64,000 nt of DNA from Pseudomonadota bacterium (lineage in GTDB: Bacteria > Desulfobacterota > Desulfovibrionia > Desulfovibrionales > Desulfomicrobiaceae): the NCBI GenBank assembly GCA_023393525.1, contig JAEWKZ010000089.1, positions 1-64,000 on the forward strand. The letters run 5' to 3'. Shown here in pieces: positions 49,797 to 59,866 of the stretch. Made by a program: the position numbers and the translations under genes. The notes under the pieces were generated by a model. The model made no database searches, was not told the origin of the DNA, and worked only from the letters and a program-made list of their open reading frames with translations. How positions within the stretch are numbered: position 1 is the first letter of the stretch; the number at the start of each line of letters is the position of its first letter.

Positions 49797-50909
49797 ATGA
49801 AACGTTTTTCTGGTCTCGTGATCGCTGCGTGTCTGACTCTGCTGACCAGTACCGCTTTCGGCGCCGACACCGTGAAGATCGGCGTGGCTGGCGCCCACAC
49901 CGGTGATCTGGCCTCCTACGGCCTGCCCACGGTCAATGCGGCCAAGCTCGTGGCCAAGGATGTCAACGCCAAGGGCGGCATCGACGGCAAGCAGATCGAA
50001 CTTTTGATCCAGGACGAAGAGTGCAAGCCTGAAAAGGCCACCAACGCGGCCACCAAGCTGATCTCCGACGGCGCCGTCGTGGTGCTCGGGCACATCTGTT
50101 CCGGCGCCACCAAGGCCGCCCTGCCGATTTACACCGAAGCCAAGATCGTGACCATCTCTCCCTCGGCTACCAATCCCGAACTGACCCAGAGCGGCCAGTA
50201 CCCGACGTTTTTCCGCACCATCGCTTCCGACGACGCACAGGCCAAGCTCGGCGTTGATTTCGCCATTGGCAAGCTCGCCGCCAAGAAGATCGCCGTTCTG
50301 CACGACAAGGGCGACTACGGCAAGGGCTACGCCGAATACGCCCAGAAGTTCATCCAGGACGGCGGCCAGGCCGAAGTGGTCCTGTTCGAGGGCGTGACTC
50401 CCGGCGCCGTGGACTACTCCGCCGTGGTGCAGAAGGTTCGCCAGGCCGGTGCGGACACGGTCATGTTCGGCGGCTATCATCCCGAGGCCTCCAAGATCGT
50501 GTCCCAGCTGAAGAAGAAGCGCGTCAAGGTGAACTTCATCTCCGATGACGGCGTCAAGGACGACACCTTCATCAAGGTCGCCGGCGCCGATGCCGAAGAT
50601 GTCTACGCTTCCGGCCCGCAGGATGTCAGCGGCCTGGAAATGAACAAGGCCGCCAAGGCTGCCCACGTCGCCGAATTCGGCACCGAGGCCGGCGCTTTCT
50701 TCGACGCCGCCTATGCGGCCATGCAGGCCCTGGTCAACGCCATCGACAAGGCCGACTCCACCGATTCCGACAAGATCATGAACGCGCTTCGCACCGAGAA
50801 CGTGGACACCACCGTCGGTACGATCAAGTTTGACGCGCGCGGCGACGCCGAAGGTGTCGGCTTCTCCATGTACCAGGTCCAGGGCGGCCAGTACGTGGAA
50901 CTGAAGTAG
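49797..50909 (+). CDS. livJ: Branched-chain amino-acid ABC transporter substrate-binding protein
   Basis: A 370-residue periplasmic binding protein started at ATG 49797, with GTGGAGGAA upstream. A signal peptide (about residues 1-23, ending AFGA) is followed by VKIGVAGAHTGDLASYGLPT and later VVVLGHICSGATKAALPIYT. Then come YPTFFRTIASDDAQAKLGVD and DKGDYGKGYAEYAQKFIQDG, all typical of the LivJ/LivK type I fold. It captures Leu, Ile or Val for the LivHMGF complex encoded downstream. A hairpin terminator or attenuator separates it from livH. Confidence 0.93.
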   Translation: MKRFSGLVIAACLTLLTSTAFGADTVKIGVAGAHTGDLASYGLPTVNAAKLVAKDVNAKGGIDGKQIELLIQDEECKPEKATNAATKLISDGAVVVLGHICSGATKAALPIYTEAKIVTISPSATNPELTQSGQYPTFFRTIASDDAQAKLGVDFAIGKLAAKKIAVLHDKGDYGKGYAEYAQKFIQDGGQAEVVLFEGVTPGAVDYSAVVQKVRQAGADTVMFGGYHPEASKIVSQLKKKRVKVNFISDDGVKDDTFIKVAGADAEDVYASGPQDVSGLEMNKAAKAAHVAEFGTEAGAFFDAAYAAMQALVNAIDKADSTDSDKIMNALRTENVDTTVGTIKFDARGDAEGVGFSMYQVQGGQYVELK

Positions 50910-50932
50910 GCTCCCTCTCACAATGCAGTTTC

Positions 50933-50970
50933 AACCGAGGGACGGGCATGGCCTGTCCCTCGGTTCTTTC
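50933..50970 (+). terminator. Intercistronic hairpin between livJ and livH
   Basis: AACCGAGGGAC (50933-50943) pairs with GTCCCTCGGTT (50955-50965), and the inner GGG/CCT bases extend the stem. CTTTC follows. It probably gives partial termination, or protects the 3' end of livJ mRNA, so that binding protein is made in excess over the permease. Confidence 0.65.
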
Positions 50971-51016
50971 AACAGTCCGGCAGGGAGCGGTCCCGAGCCG
51001 GCGCAGACGGGGAATT

Positions 51017-51925
51017 ATGGACTGGCAATATTTCACGGAACTTTTTCTGGGCGGATTGACCCGAGGGAGCATCTACGCCCTCATCGCCATCGGCTACACC
51101 ATGGTCTACGGCATCATCGAGCTCATCAACTTCGCGCACGGCGAGGTGTACATGCTCGGAGCCTTCGTGGGGTTGATCATCGCCGGGGTGCTCGGGATCA
51201 TGGGTTTTCCCGCGCCCGCCATCCTGGTCATCGCCGCGGTGGTGGCGATCATCTACTGCGCGGGCTACGGCTACACCATGGAGAAAATCGCCTACAAGCC
51301 CCTGCGCGGGGCCGGCCGCCTCTCGCCGCTCATTTCCGCCATCGGCATGTCCCTGTTTCTGCAGAACTACATCATTCTGGCCCAGACCTCGGACTTTCTG
51401 CCCTTTCCACGCCTGATTCCGGACTTCGATTTTCTTGAACCCATCGCCCATGTCTTCGGGTCTTCGGATTTTGTCATCGTCGTCACCAGCGCGCTCTTCA
51501 TGGCCGGCCTGACCGCGTTCATCAAGTACACCAAGATGGGCAAGGCCATGCGCGCCACCGCCCAGAACCGCAAGATGGCCATGCTGCTGGGCGTCGATTC
51601 GGACAAGGTCATCTCCATCACATTCATCCTGGGCTCGTCCCTGGCGGCGCTCGGCGGCGTGCTCATCGCCTCGCATGTCGGAATGGTCAATTTCGCCATC
51701 GGCTTTCTCGCGGGCATCAAGGCCTTCACGGCCGCCGTGCTGGGCGGAATCGGCTCCATTCCCGGAGCCATGCTCGGCGGACTTTTCCTGGGCCTGTCCG
51801 AGAGCTTCGCCACCGGCTACATTTCAAGCGACTACGAGGACGTCTTCGCCTTCACCCTGCTGGTGGTCTTCCTGATCTTCCGTCCTTCGGGGATCATGGG
51901 CAAGGCCAAGGTGGAGAAGGTATGA
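51017..51925 (+). CDS. livH: Branched-chain amino-acid permease LivH
   Basis: A 302-residue inner-membrane permease started at ATG 51017 (MDWQYF), with GGGG before it. About eight spans are present. Characteristic parts are LFLGGLTRGSIYALIAIGYT, INFAHGEVYMLGAFVGLI and GMAMRATAQN-like KAMRATAQNRKMAMLLGVDS, the coupling loop. GGIGSIPGAMLGGLFLGLSE follows later. It forms the channel with LivM. An upstream frame start would not have a ribosome site. Confidence 0.93.
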   Translation: MDWQYFTELFLGGLTRGSIYALIAIGYTMVYGIIELINFAHGEVYMLGAFVGLIIAGVLGIMGFPAPAILVIAAVVAIIYCAGYGYTMEKIAYKPLRGAGRLSPLISAIGMSLFLQNYIILAQTSDFLPFPRLIPDFDFLEPIAHVFGSSDFVIVVTSALFMAGLTAFIKYTKMGKAMRATAQNRKMAMLLGVDSDKVISITFILGSSLAALGGVLIASHVGMVNFAIGFLAGIKAFTAAVLGGIGSIPGAMLGGLFLGLSESFATGYISSDYEDVFAFTLLVVFLIFRPSGIMGKAKVEKV

Positions 51926-51962
51926 TCGACGGACGTAAATTTTCCCAACGGCGGACACGATA

Positions 51963-53186
51963 ATGAACGAGTTGAAGAAATCCATCCTGGTCAGCCTGTG
52001 GTTCATGTTTCTGACCTTTCCCCTCATGGTCATCCGCGTGAACACCATCGATCAGACGGTGGTGTGGCGCTGGGAGAACATGGCCTTGATCGGCATCGGC
52101 AGTTTTGTGCTGTCCTTTGTCTGGCGTTGGGCCATGAGGCGCAAGGAAGCGGGAGACGCGGTGGCGGCTTCCGGGGAAAAGAAGAGTTCCAAAGTAGCGG
52201 AATGGGCCAACAATCCGGCCCTGACCAACACCTTCCGGGCGATTTTTCTGCTCGGATTCCTGGTCACGCCCTGGCTGGTGACCACGTACCAGACCAACAT
52301 CCTCATTTCCTTTCTGCTCTATGTGGTTCTGGGCCTCGGTCTCAACGTCATCGTCGGCGTGGCGGGCCTTCTCTTCCTGGGACACGCGGCGTTTTACGCC
52401 ATCGGAGCATATTCCTACGCGCTCTTGAATCAGTACTTCGGCCTGGGCTTCTGGGTCGCGCTGCCTATTGGCGGCGTCATCGCCGCCCTGGCAGGGATCG
52501 CCCTGGCTTTTCCGGTGCTGCGGCTGCGCGGGGACTACCTGGCCATCGTCACCCTCGGCTTCGGCGAGATAGTGCGACTGGTGCTCGAAAATTGGAGCGA
52601 TCTGACCGGCGGCCCGTCGGGCGTATCGAACATCCCGCGACCGGGCCTTTTCGACATCAAGCTTTCGGTGGCCGACGCCAACATCTACATCTACTACATC
52701 GTCCTGGCCCTGGCCATCATCACCATCATCGCCGTCACCCGTCTCAAGGATTCGCGCATCGGCCGCGCCCTGCAGGCCCTGCGCGAGGACGAGATCGCCT
52801 GTGAGGCCATGGGCATCGACAGGGTCGGAGTGAAGGTCATGGCCTTTGGGCTGGGCACGGCCTGGGCCGGGTTCGCCGGCGTCATCTTCGCGGCCAAGAC
52901 CACCTTCATCAACCCGGCCAGCTTCACCTTTTTCGAATCGGCCATCATCTTGTCCATTGTCGTGCTCGGCGGAATGGGCTCAAACCTCGGGGTCATCCTC
53001 GGATCCGCCTTTCTGGTCCTGCTGCCGGAATACCTGCGCGCCTTTTCCGAGTACCGCATGATCCTTTTCGCCACGGCCATGGTGCTCATGATGGTCTTTC
53101 GGCCACAGGGCCTCATTCCGGCCAAGGGGCGATCCTACACCGTGGACGATCCCGATCTGAACCCGGCCAACGGAGGAGGCAATTAG
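51963..53186 (+). CDS. livM: Branched-chain amino-acid permease LivM
   Basis: A 407-residue permease. An N-terminal extension with three spans (about 1-110) precedes the LivM core: LGLGLNVIVGVAGLLFLGHA, FYAIGAYSYALL, LRGDYLAIVTLGFGEIVRLV and the coupling loop RIGRALQALREDEIACEAMG. GGMGSNLGVILGSAFLVLLP follows. It pairs with LivH. It is separated from livH by 37 bases and ends at the base before livG begins. Confidence 0.93.
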   Translation: MNELKKSILVSLWFMFLTFPLMVIRVNTIDQTVVWRWENMALIGIGSFVLSFVWRWAMRRKEAGDAVAASGEKKSSKVAEWANNPALTNTFRAIFLLGFLVTPWLVTTYQTNILISFLLYVVLGLGLNVIVGVAGLLFLGHAAFYAIGAYSYALLNQYFGLGFWVALPIGGVIAALAGIALAFPVLRLRGDYLAIVTLGFGEIVRLVLENWSDLTGGPSGVSNIPRPGLFDIKLSVADANIYIYYIVLALAIITIIAVTRLKDSRIGRALQALREDEIACEAMGIDRVGVKVMAFGLGTAWAGFAGVIFAAKTTFINPASFTFFESAIILSIVVLGGMGSNLGVILGSAFLVLLPEYLRAFSEYRMILFATAMVLMMVFRPQGLIPAKGRSYTVDDPDLNPANGGGN

Positions 53187-53975
53187 ATGAAACCGGTACT
53201 CGACGTCACGGCCGTGTCCATGAATTTCGGCGGCCTTCGCGCCCTGAACGAAGTGCAGCTGGAAGTGCGCTCCGGGGAAATCGTGGCCCTCATCGGCCCC
53301 AACGGCGCGGGAAAGACCACGTTCTTCAACTGCATCACCAGCATTTACACGCCCACCGAAGGCGAAGTCTGGTTCAGCCCCAGAGGCGGGACCCGGACCA
53401 AGGTCAACGGGATGAAGCCCAACCTGGTCACGGCGCTCGGCATGGCCAGAACGTTCCAGAACATCCGCCTCTTCAAGAACATGAGCGTGCTCGAAAACGT
53501 CATGATCGCCCGTCATTGCCGAACCAGGGCCGGAATTCTGGGCGCGCTCCTGCGTTCGCCGGGCGTGCGCAAGGAAGAGAAGGAGATCGTCGACAGAAGC
53601 TACGAATTGCTCAAGTACATGGGGTTACACAAATTCTACAAGGAGCTGGCCTGCAACCTGCCCTACGGGGCCCAGCGCCGTCTTGAGATCGCCCGCGCCC
53701 TGGCCACCGACCCGACCCTGCTTTTGCTGGACGAGCCGGCGGCCGGCATGAACCCGCAGGAAACGGAGACCCTCAAGCATCTGGTTTTCAAGATCCGCGA
53801 TGAGATGGACATGGCCATTCTGCTCATCGAGCATGACATGAGCATGGTCATGAGCCTGTCCGAGCGCATCTACGTCATGGAGTACGGTTGCCTCATCGCC
53901 AGCGGCACCCCGTCCGAGATCAGCAGCGATCCTCGGGTCATCAAAGCCTATCTCGGGGAGGAAGCCCATGCTTGA
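53187..53975 (+). CDS. livG: Branched-chain amino-acid transporter ATPase LivG
   Basis: A 262-residue ATP-binding subunit. Walker A is LIGPNGAGKTTFFNCI and the LivG-specific TALGMARTFQNIRLFKNMSV is present. The signature is NLPYGAQRRLEIARAL, Walker B is LLLLDEPAAGMNPQE, and the switch region is LLIEHDMSMVMSLSERI. It starts directly after the livM stop and overlaps livF by eight bases. It drives uptake with LivF. Confidence 0.95.
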   Translation: MKPVLDVTAVSMNFGGLRALNEVQLEVRSGEIVALIGPNGAGKTTFFNCITSIYTPTEGEVWFSPRGGTRTKVNGMKPNLVTALGMARTFQNIRLFKNMSVLENVMIARHCRTRAGILGALLRSPGVRKEEKEIVDRSYELLKYMGLHKFYKELACNLPYGAQRRLEIARALATDPTLLLLDEPAAGMNPQETETLKHLVFKIRDEMDMAILLIEHDMSMVMSLSERIYVMEYGCLIASGTPSEISSDPRVIKAYLGEEAHA

Positions 53976-54672
53976 GCTCAGAAACGTCAGCACATTCTAC
54001 GGCAACATCCAGGCCCTGCACGGGATTTCCCTGCGCATCGACAAGGGCGAGATCGTGACTCTGATCGGCGCCAACGGTGCGGGCAAGAGCACAACGCTCA
54101 TGTCCATCTGCGGCGGAGTACCGCCCAGAAGCGGCGAGATCATTTTCGAGGGTCAGCCCATTCACGAGGTCAAGGCGGACAGAATCGTGCGCATGGGTAT
54201 TTCGCAGGTGCCGGAAGGGCGGCTCATTTTTCCGGAAATGACGGTCATGGAAAATCTGGATATGGGAGCGTTTCTGCGCAACGACAAGGCCGGGATCGCC
54301 CAGGATCTGGACTACGTGTTCTCGCTCTTTCCCATTCTGGCCGAGCGGCGCAAGCAGTTGGGCGGCACCTTGTCCGGCGGCGAACAGCAGATGCTGGCCA
54401 TTTCGCGGGCGCTCATGGCCAGGCCCAGGCTGCTTCTTCTGGACGAACCGTCTTTGGGTCTTGCGCCCATCATCATCGCGCAGATTTTCGACATCATTCG
54501 CAAGGTCAACGAGTCCGGGACCACGGTCTTTCTGGTCGAGCAGAACGCCAACCAGGCGCTCAAGATCGCCCACCGGGCCTACGTCATGGAAAACGGCCGC
54601 ATAACCCTTGAAGACTCGGCCGCGGCCCTGCTCTCCAACGAGGATGTCAAAAAGGCTTATCTGGGGCTGTAG
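53968..54672 (+). CDS. livF: Branched-chain amino-acid transporter ATPase LivF
   Basis: A 234-residue ATP-binding subunit. Walker A is LIGANGAGKSTTLMSI. The LivF-type GISQVPEGRLIFPEMTVMEN is present, the signature is TLSGGEQQMLAISRAL and Walker B is LLLLDEPSLGLAPII. It overlaps livG by eight bases and is the last gene of the operon. It is 48 bases upstream of guaB, with no terminator visible between them. Confidence 0.95.
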   Translation: MLELRNVSTFYGNIQALHGISLRIDKGEIVTLIGANGAGKSTTLMSICGGVPPRSGEIIFEGQPIHEVKADRIVRMGISQVPEGRLIFPEMTVMENLDMGAFLRNDKAGIAQDLDYVFSLFPILAERRKQLGGTLSGGEQQMLAISRALMARPRLLLLDEPSLGLAPIIIAQIFDIIRKVNESGTTVFLVEQNANQALKIAHRAYVMENGRITLEDSAAALLSNEDVKKAYLGL

Positions 54673-54720
54673 CCCCTGTTTGGAATGAACACCCAATCCC
54701 CAACATCGGGAGAGACGAAT

Positions 54721-56178
<1,458 letters not shown>

Positions 56179-56223
56179 AACTTTCGAGAACATGACCATC
56201 CGTGAAAACGGATGGGGGGAAAT

Positions 56224-57771
56224 ATGGACATACAAGAAAAAGTCATCATTCTGGATTTCGGCTCCCAGTACACCCAGCTCATCGCCAGGCGCACACGCGA
56301 GTCCGGCGTCTATTCCGAGATTCATCCCTGCACCATCACCCTGGATGAGCTCAAGGCCCTTCAGCCCAGCGCCATCATCCTTTCCGGCGGTCCGGCCTCT
56401 GTCTCCAGCCCGGATTCGCCCGGCATCGACCCGGCCATATTCCAGTGGGGCTTGCCTATCCTGGGCATTTGCTACGGAATGCAGCTCATGGCCCATCTGC
56501 TCGGCGGCAAGGTCGCACCTTCCCTGGACCGCGAGTACGGGCGCAGCGACCTGCATTTCGAGACGCAGTGCGCCCTGTGGGAAACCGTGGCCGAAGCGGG
56601 CAAGCTGACGGTCTGGATGTCGCACGGCGACCATGTCCTGGCCGTTCCTCCGGGATTTTCTGTCGTGGCCAAGACCCAGAACATCGAAATCGCGGCCATG
56701 GCCGACGAGAGCCGCAAGATGTACGCCCTGCAGTTCCATCCCGAGGTGGCCCACACCGAGCAGGGCGACGAGATCCTGCGCAATTTCCTTTTCCATGTCG
56801 CGGGGCTCAAATCGTCCTGGACCATGTCCTCGTTCGTCGATTCCATGCTCCAGTCGCTGCCCGTGCAGATCGGCGACGACAAGGTGGTCTGCGGGCTGTC
56901 CGGGGGCATCGATTCCACCGTGGTGGCGGTGCTCCTGAACAAGGCCATCGGCAAGAACCTGCACTGCATCTTTGTCGACAACGGCCTCCTGCGCGCCGGC
57001 GAGGGCGACGAGGTGATCGGTTACCTGCGCCAGCATTTCGATCTGAACCTGCACTACATCAAGGCCCAGGACAAATTCCTGTCCCGCCTGGAAGGCCTCG
57101 ATGATCCGGAGCAGAAGCGCAAGGTCATCGGCTACACCTTCATCGAGGTTTTCGAGGAAGAGGCCAAGAAGATCCCCGGGGTCAAGTATCTGGCCCAGGG
57201 CACGCTGTACCCCGACGTCATCGAATCCATCAGCTTCAAGGGGCCCTCGGCGGTGATCAAGAGCCATCACAACGTCGGCGGGCTGCCCGAAAAGATGGAC
57301 CTCGCCCTGGTCGAGCCCCTGCGCGAGCTGTTCAAGGACGAGGTGCGCAAGGTCGCCCAGGAACTCGGCCTGCCCGACTTCATCGTCTGGCGTCATCCCT
57401 TTCCCGGTCCCGGCCTGGCCATCCGCGTCATCGGCGAGATCACGGACGAGCGTCTCGAGATCCTGCGTCAGGCCGACAAGATCGTACAGCACGAACTCAT
57501 GGCCTCGAACTGGTACTACAAGGTCTGGCAGGGTTTTGCCGTGCTGCTGCCGCTGAAGACCGTGGGCGTCATGGGCGACGAACGGACCTACGAGCACGTC
57601 ATCGCCCTGCGCATCGTCGATTCCATCGACGCCATGACCGCCGACTGGTCCAGAATCCCCACGGAGATACTGGGCCGGATGTCCAGCCGGATCATCAACG
57701 AAGTCAAGGGCGTCAACCGCGTGGTCTACGATATCTCGTCCAAGCCGCCGAGCACCATAGAGTGGGAATAG
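56224..57771 (+). CDS. guaA: GMP synthase (glutamine-hydrolysing)
   Basis: A 515-residue two-domain enzyme, start ATG 56224 with GGGGG upstream. The N-terminal class I glutamine amidotransferase has the nucleophile Cys in ILGICYGMQLMAHLLGG and the His-Glu pair in QFHPEVAHTEQGDEI. The ATP pyrophosphatase domain has the P-loop VCGLSGGIDSTVVAVLL. The C-terminal dimerisation domain ends in PPSTIEWE, as expected. It converts XMP to GMP. It stands downstream of guaB and upstream of tatB. Confidence 0.97.
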   Translation: MDIQEKVIILDFGSQYTQLIARRTRESGVYSEIHPCTITLDELKALQPSAIILSGGPASVSSPDSPGIDPAIFQWGLPILGICYGMQLMAHLLGGKVAPSLDREYGRSDLHFETQCALWETVAEAGKLTVWMSHGDHVLAVPPGFSVVAKTQNIEIAAMADESRKMYALQFHPEVAHTEQGDEILRNFLFHVAGLKSSWTMSSFVDSMLQSLPVQIGDDKVVCGLSGGIDSTVVAVLLNKAIGKNLHCIFVDNGLLRAGEGDEVIGYLRQHFDLNLHYIKAQDKFLSRLEGLDDPEQKRKVIGYTFIEVFEEEAKKIPGVKYLAQGTLYPDVIESISFKGPSAVIKSHHNVGGLPEKMDLALVEPLRELFKDEVRKVAQELGLPDFIVWRHPFPGPGLAIRVIGEITDERLEILRQADKIVQHELMASNWYYKVWQGFAVLLPLKTVGVMGDERTYEHVIALRIVDSIDAMTADWSRIPTEILGRMSSRIINEVKGVNRVVYDISSKPPSTIEWE

Positions 57772-57805
57772 CCGTCCAACGCACACCTCTTACGGAGATG
57801 AATCT

Positions 57806-58123
57806 ATGTTTGGAATTGGGTCCACTGAACTTATTGTCATTCTGATCGTCGCCCTGATCGTCATCGGGCCGGCCAAGCTTCCGGAAATGGCCAAATCCCT
57901 GGGCAAGGCCCTGGGTGAATTCCGGCGCGTGAGCACGGACGTGAAGCGGACCATCGAGATGGAAGCGGAGCAGGCCGAACAGAAGGAGAAGACGGCGCAG
58001 GCCAAGAAGGAGCTCTTCCCCGAGACGGCCAAGGCCGCAGACGAGCCGAAGCCTGCTGAAACGCCGGCTGAGGCGGCGCCTGAAGAACCCGCGTCCGCGG
58101 AAAGCGCCAAGGACAAGGCATGA
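57806..58123 (+). CDS. tatB: Sec-independent translocase subunit TatB-like
   Basis: A 105-residue TatA/B-family protein. One N-terminal membrane helix, FGIGSTELIVILIVALIVIG, is followed by the GPAKLPEMAKSLGKALGEFR hinge and amphipathic helix, then a charged, Ala/Glu-rich tail. G-P instead of F-G at the hinge favours TatB, but TatA activity cannot be excluded by sequence. Its stop overlaps the tatC start by four bases (ATGA). It exports folded proteins, such as periplasmic hydrogenases and metalloenzymes, together with TatC. Confidence 0.88.
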   Translation: MFGIGSTELIVILIVALIVIGPAKLPEMAKSLGKALGEFRRVSTDVKRTIEMEAEQAEQKEKTAQAKKELFPETAKAADEPKPAETPAEAAPEEPASAESAKDKA

Positions 58124-59229
58124 GCAGGGAACAGGAAGCGGATCGCCGCAGCCAGGCGGACGAGGTCGAGGCCGCGTCGCCGGAAGCTTCCTCCGAAACC
58201 CGGACCGGGGCCGAAGACGCCGTCCTTCCCGAAACGTCAGCCTCCGGAACGAACCCGGACCCTGCGTCCCAGGACGATCACGCTTCCGTCGCCGACGCTG
58301 ACGAATCCGACATTGACGGGTCAGGCGGCGGCGAACCCGGCGGCGGGGATTCCGACGCCCATGAGGACCCCTCCGCCCCGGTGGCGGAGGACGGTTCCGC
58401 AGGCGTGCAGGTGCGCGGCGAGACCGGCACGGAAGAGGCCGCTGTCAAGGACGAGGAGGCTGAAGAAGAGCCCGTCCATGAAATGACCTTCACCGAGCAC
58501 CTGAACGAGCTGCGGGTGCGCCTGATGCGCTGCCTCATCGGCGCCTTTGTCGGCTTTCTGGCCTGTTACGGATTTGCGGAGCAGCTTTTCATGCTGCTCA
58601 TGCAGCCGCTCATCACCCTGCTCGAACCCTCCGGCGGCTCGCTCATCTACACCGGACTGCCCGAAGCCTTCTTCACGCATCTCAAGGTCGCGGCCCTGGC
58701 CGGCTTGTTCGTGGCCAGCCCGTACATTTTCTACCAGATCTGGATGTTCATCGCCCCCGGACTGTACGAGGGCGAGCGCAAGTACATGATTCCCATCGCC
58801 CTGTGCTCGGCGATCTGCTTTGTCACAGGCGCGTTGTTCGGCTATTTCGTTGTCTTTCCGTTCGGTTTTCAGTTTTTTCTCGGCTACGCGTCGGAGGTCA
58901 TTCGGCCCATGCCCTCGGTCAGGGAGTATTTCAGCTTCTCGACCAGCATGCTTTTCGCCTTTGGCCTGATATTCGAGCTGCCGCTGTTCATGTTTTTCCT
59001 TTCGGTTCTGGGCGTGGTGAATTACAAGAGTCTGCGCAAGTTCCGCAAGTTCGCCATTCTCGGCAGCTTTGTGGTCGCGGCCATCCTGACTCCGCCGGAC
59101 GTGGTTTCGCAGTGCCTGATGGCCGGGCCCATGTGTCTCTTGTATGAGATCGGCATCTGGGTTTCCTACGTGTTCGGGAAAAAGCCCAAGGAATCGACGG
59201 AGGAAGACGCGTCGCAAGCCAAGGCGTAA
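58120..59229 (+). CDS. tatC: TatC translocase with long acidic N-terminal extension
   Basis: A 369-residue protein if started at the ATG overlapping tatB. The TatC core begins about residue 122 with MTFTEHLNELRVRLMRCLIG and has six spans, with GLYEGERKYMIPIALCSAIC, YFSFSTSMLFAFGLIFELPL and ILTPPDVVSQCLMAGPMCLL, the standard TatC landmarks. The 120-residue extension is strongly acidic and low in complexity (Asp/Glu/Ser/Gly/Ala). An internal ATG at 58483 would give a normal-length protein, but it lacks a well-placed ribosome site. A terminator follows the gene. Confidence 0.93.
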   Translation: MSREQEADRRSQADEVEAASPEASSETRTGAEDAVLPETSASGTNPDPASQDDHASVADADESDIDGSGGGEPGGGDSDAHEDPSAPVAEDGSAGVQVRGETGTEEAAVKDEEAEEEPVHEMTFTEHLNELRVRLMRCLIGAFVGFLACYGFAEQLFMLLMQPLITLLEPSGGSLIYTGLPEAFFTHLKVAALAGLFVASPYIFYQIWMFIAPGLYEGERKYMIPIALCSAICFVTGALFGYFVVFPFGFQFFLGYASEVIRPMPSVREYFSFSTSMLFAFGLIFELPLFMFFLSVLGVVNYKSLRKFRKFAILGSFVVAAILTPPDVVSQCLMAGPMCLLYEIGIWVSYVFGKKPKESTEEDASQAKA

Positions 59230-59234
59230 ACACG

Positions 59235-59262
59235 GGCCGGCCCCAGGGTCCGGCCTTTTTTT
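59235..59262 (+). terminator. Intrinsic terminator after tatC
   Basis: GGCCGG (59235-59240) pairs with CCGGCC (59250-59255), followed by TTTTTTT. It lies between the tatC stop and hisB, whose ribosome site AAGGAG follows immediately, so hisB needs its own promoter or read-through. Confidence 0.8.
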
Positions 59263-59275
59263 CGAAGGAGCCGTT

Positions 59276-59866
59276 ATGCAGCAACGTACAGGCCGGATAG
59301 ACCGGCAGACACGCGAGACCCGGATTTCCGTGGTCCTGACCCTTGACGGCAACGGCGTCTGCGACGTGCAGACCGGGTACGGCTTCGCCGACCACATGCT
59401 CGATCTGCTGGGGCACTGGGCCGGTTTTGATCTGACGGTCACCTGTGCGGGTGACATGCACATCGACGCGCATCACTCCCTGGAGGACATCGGTCTGTGT
59501 CTGGGGCGCGCCCTCAGCGAAGCCTTGGGCGAACGCCGGGGCATAGCCCGCGTCGGCTGCGCCAAGGTGCCCATGGACGAGGCCCTGACCGAGGTCTGTC
59601 TCGACCTTTCCGGTCGTGCCTACCTCGTCTACGAGGAGAACGTGCTTCCGGCGATCGTCGCGGGCCAGGAAAAGGACCTGTGGCGTGAATTCCTGAAATC
59701 CCTGGCCGCAACGGCGGGCATGAACCTGCACGTGCGCATGCTTTACGGCCAAAACGGACATCATCTGCTGGAGTCGGTGTTCAAGGGGCTCGGCCTGGCC
59801 TTGCGGCAGGCCGTGCGCGTGGAACGCGACGACGTGCTCAGCACCAAGGGAGGGCTTGACGCATGA
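59276..59866 (+). CDS. hisB: Imidazoleglycerol-phosphate dehydratase
   Basis: A 196-residue monofunctional HisB, start ATG 59276 behind AAGGAG. It carries the two metal-binding repeat signatures: FADHMLDLLGHWAGF with the DAHHSLEDIGLCLGRAL motif, and later NGHHLLESVFKGLGLALRQA. It dehydrates imidazoleglycerol phosphate to imidazole-acetol phosphate in histidine synthesis. There is no fused histidinol phosphatase. It overlaps the lipoprotein gene by four bases, followed by hisA. Confidence 0.95.
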   Translation: MQQRTGRIDRQTRETRISVVLTLDGNGVCDVQTGYGFADHMLDLLGHWAGFDLTVTCAGDMHIDAHHSLEDIGLCLGRALSEALGERRGIARVGCAKVPMDEALTEVCLDLSGRAYLVYEENVLPAIVAGQEKDLWREFLKSLAATAGMNLHVRMLYGQNGHHLLESVFKGLGLALRQAVRVERDDVLSTKGGLDA

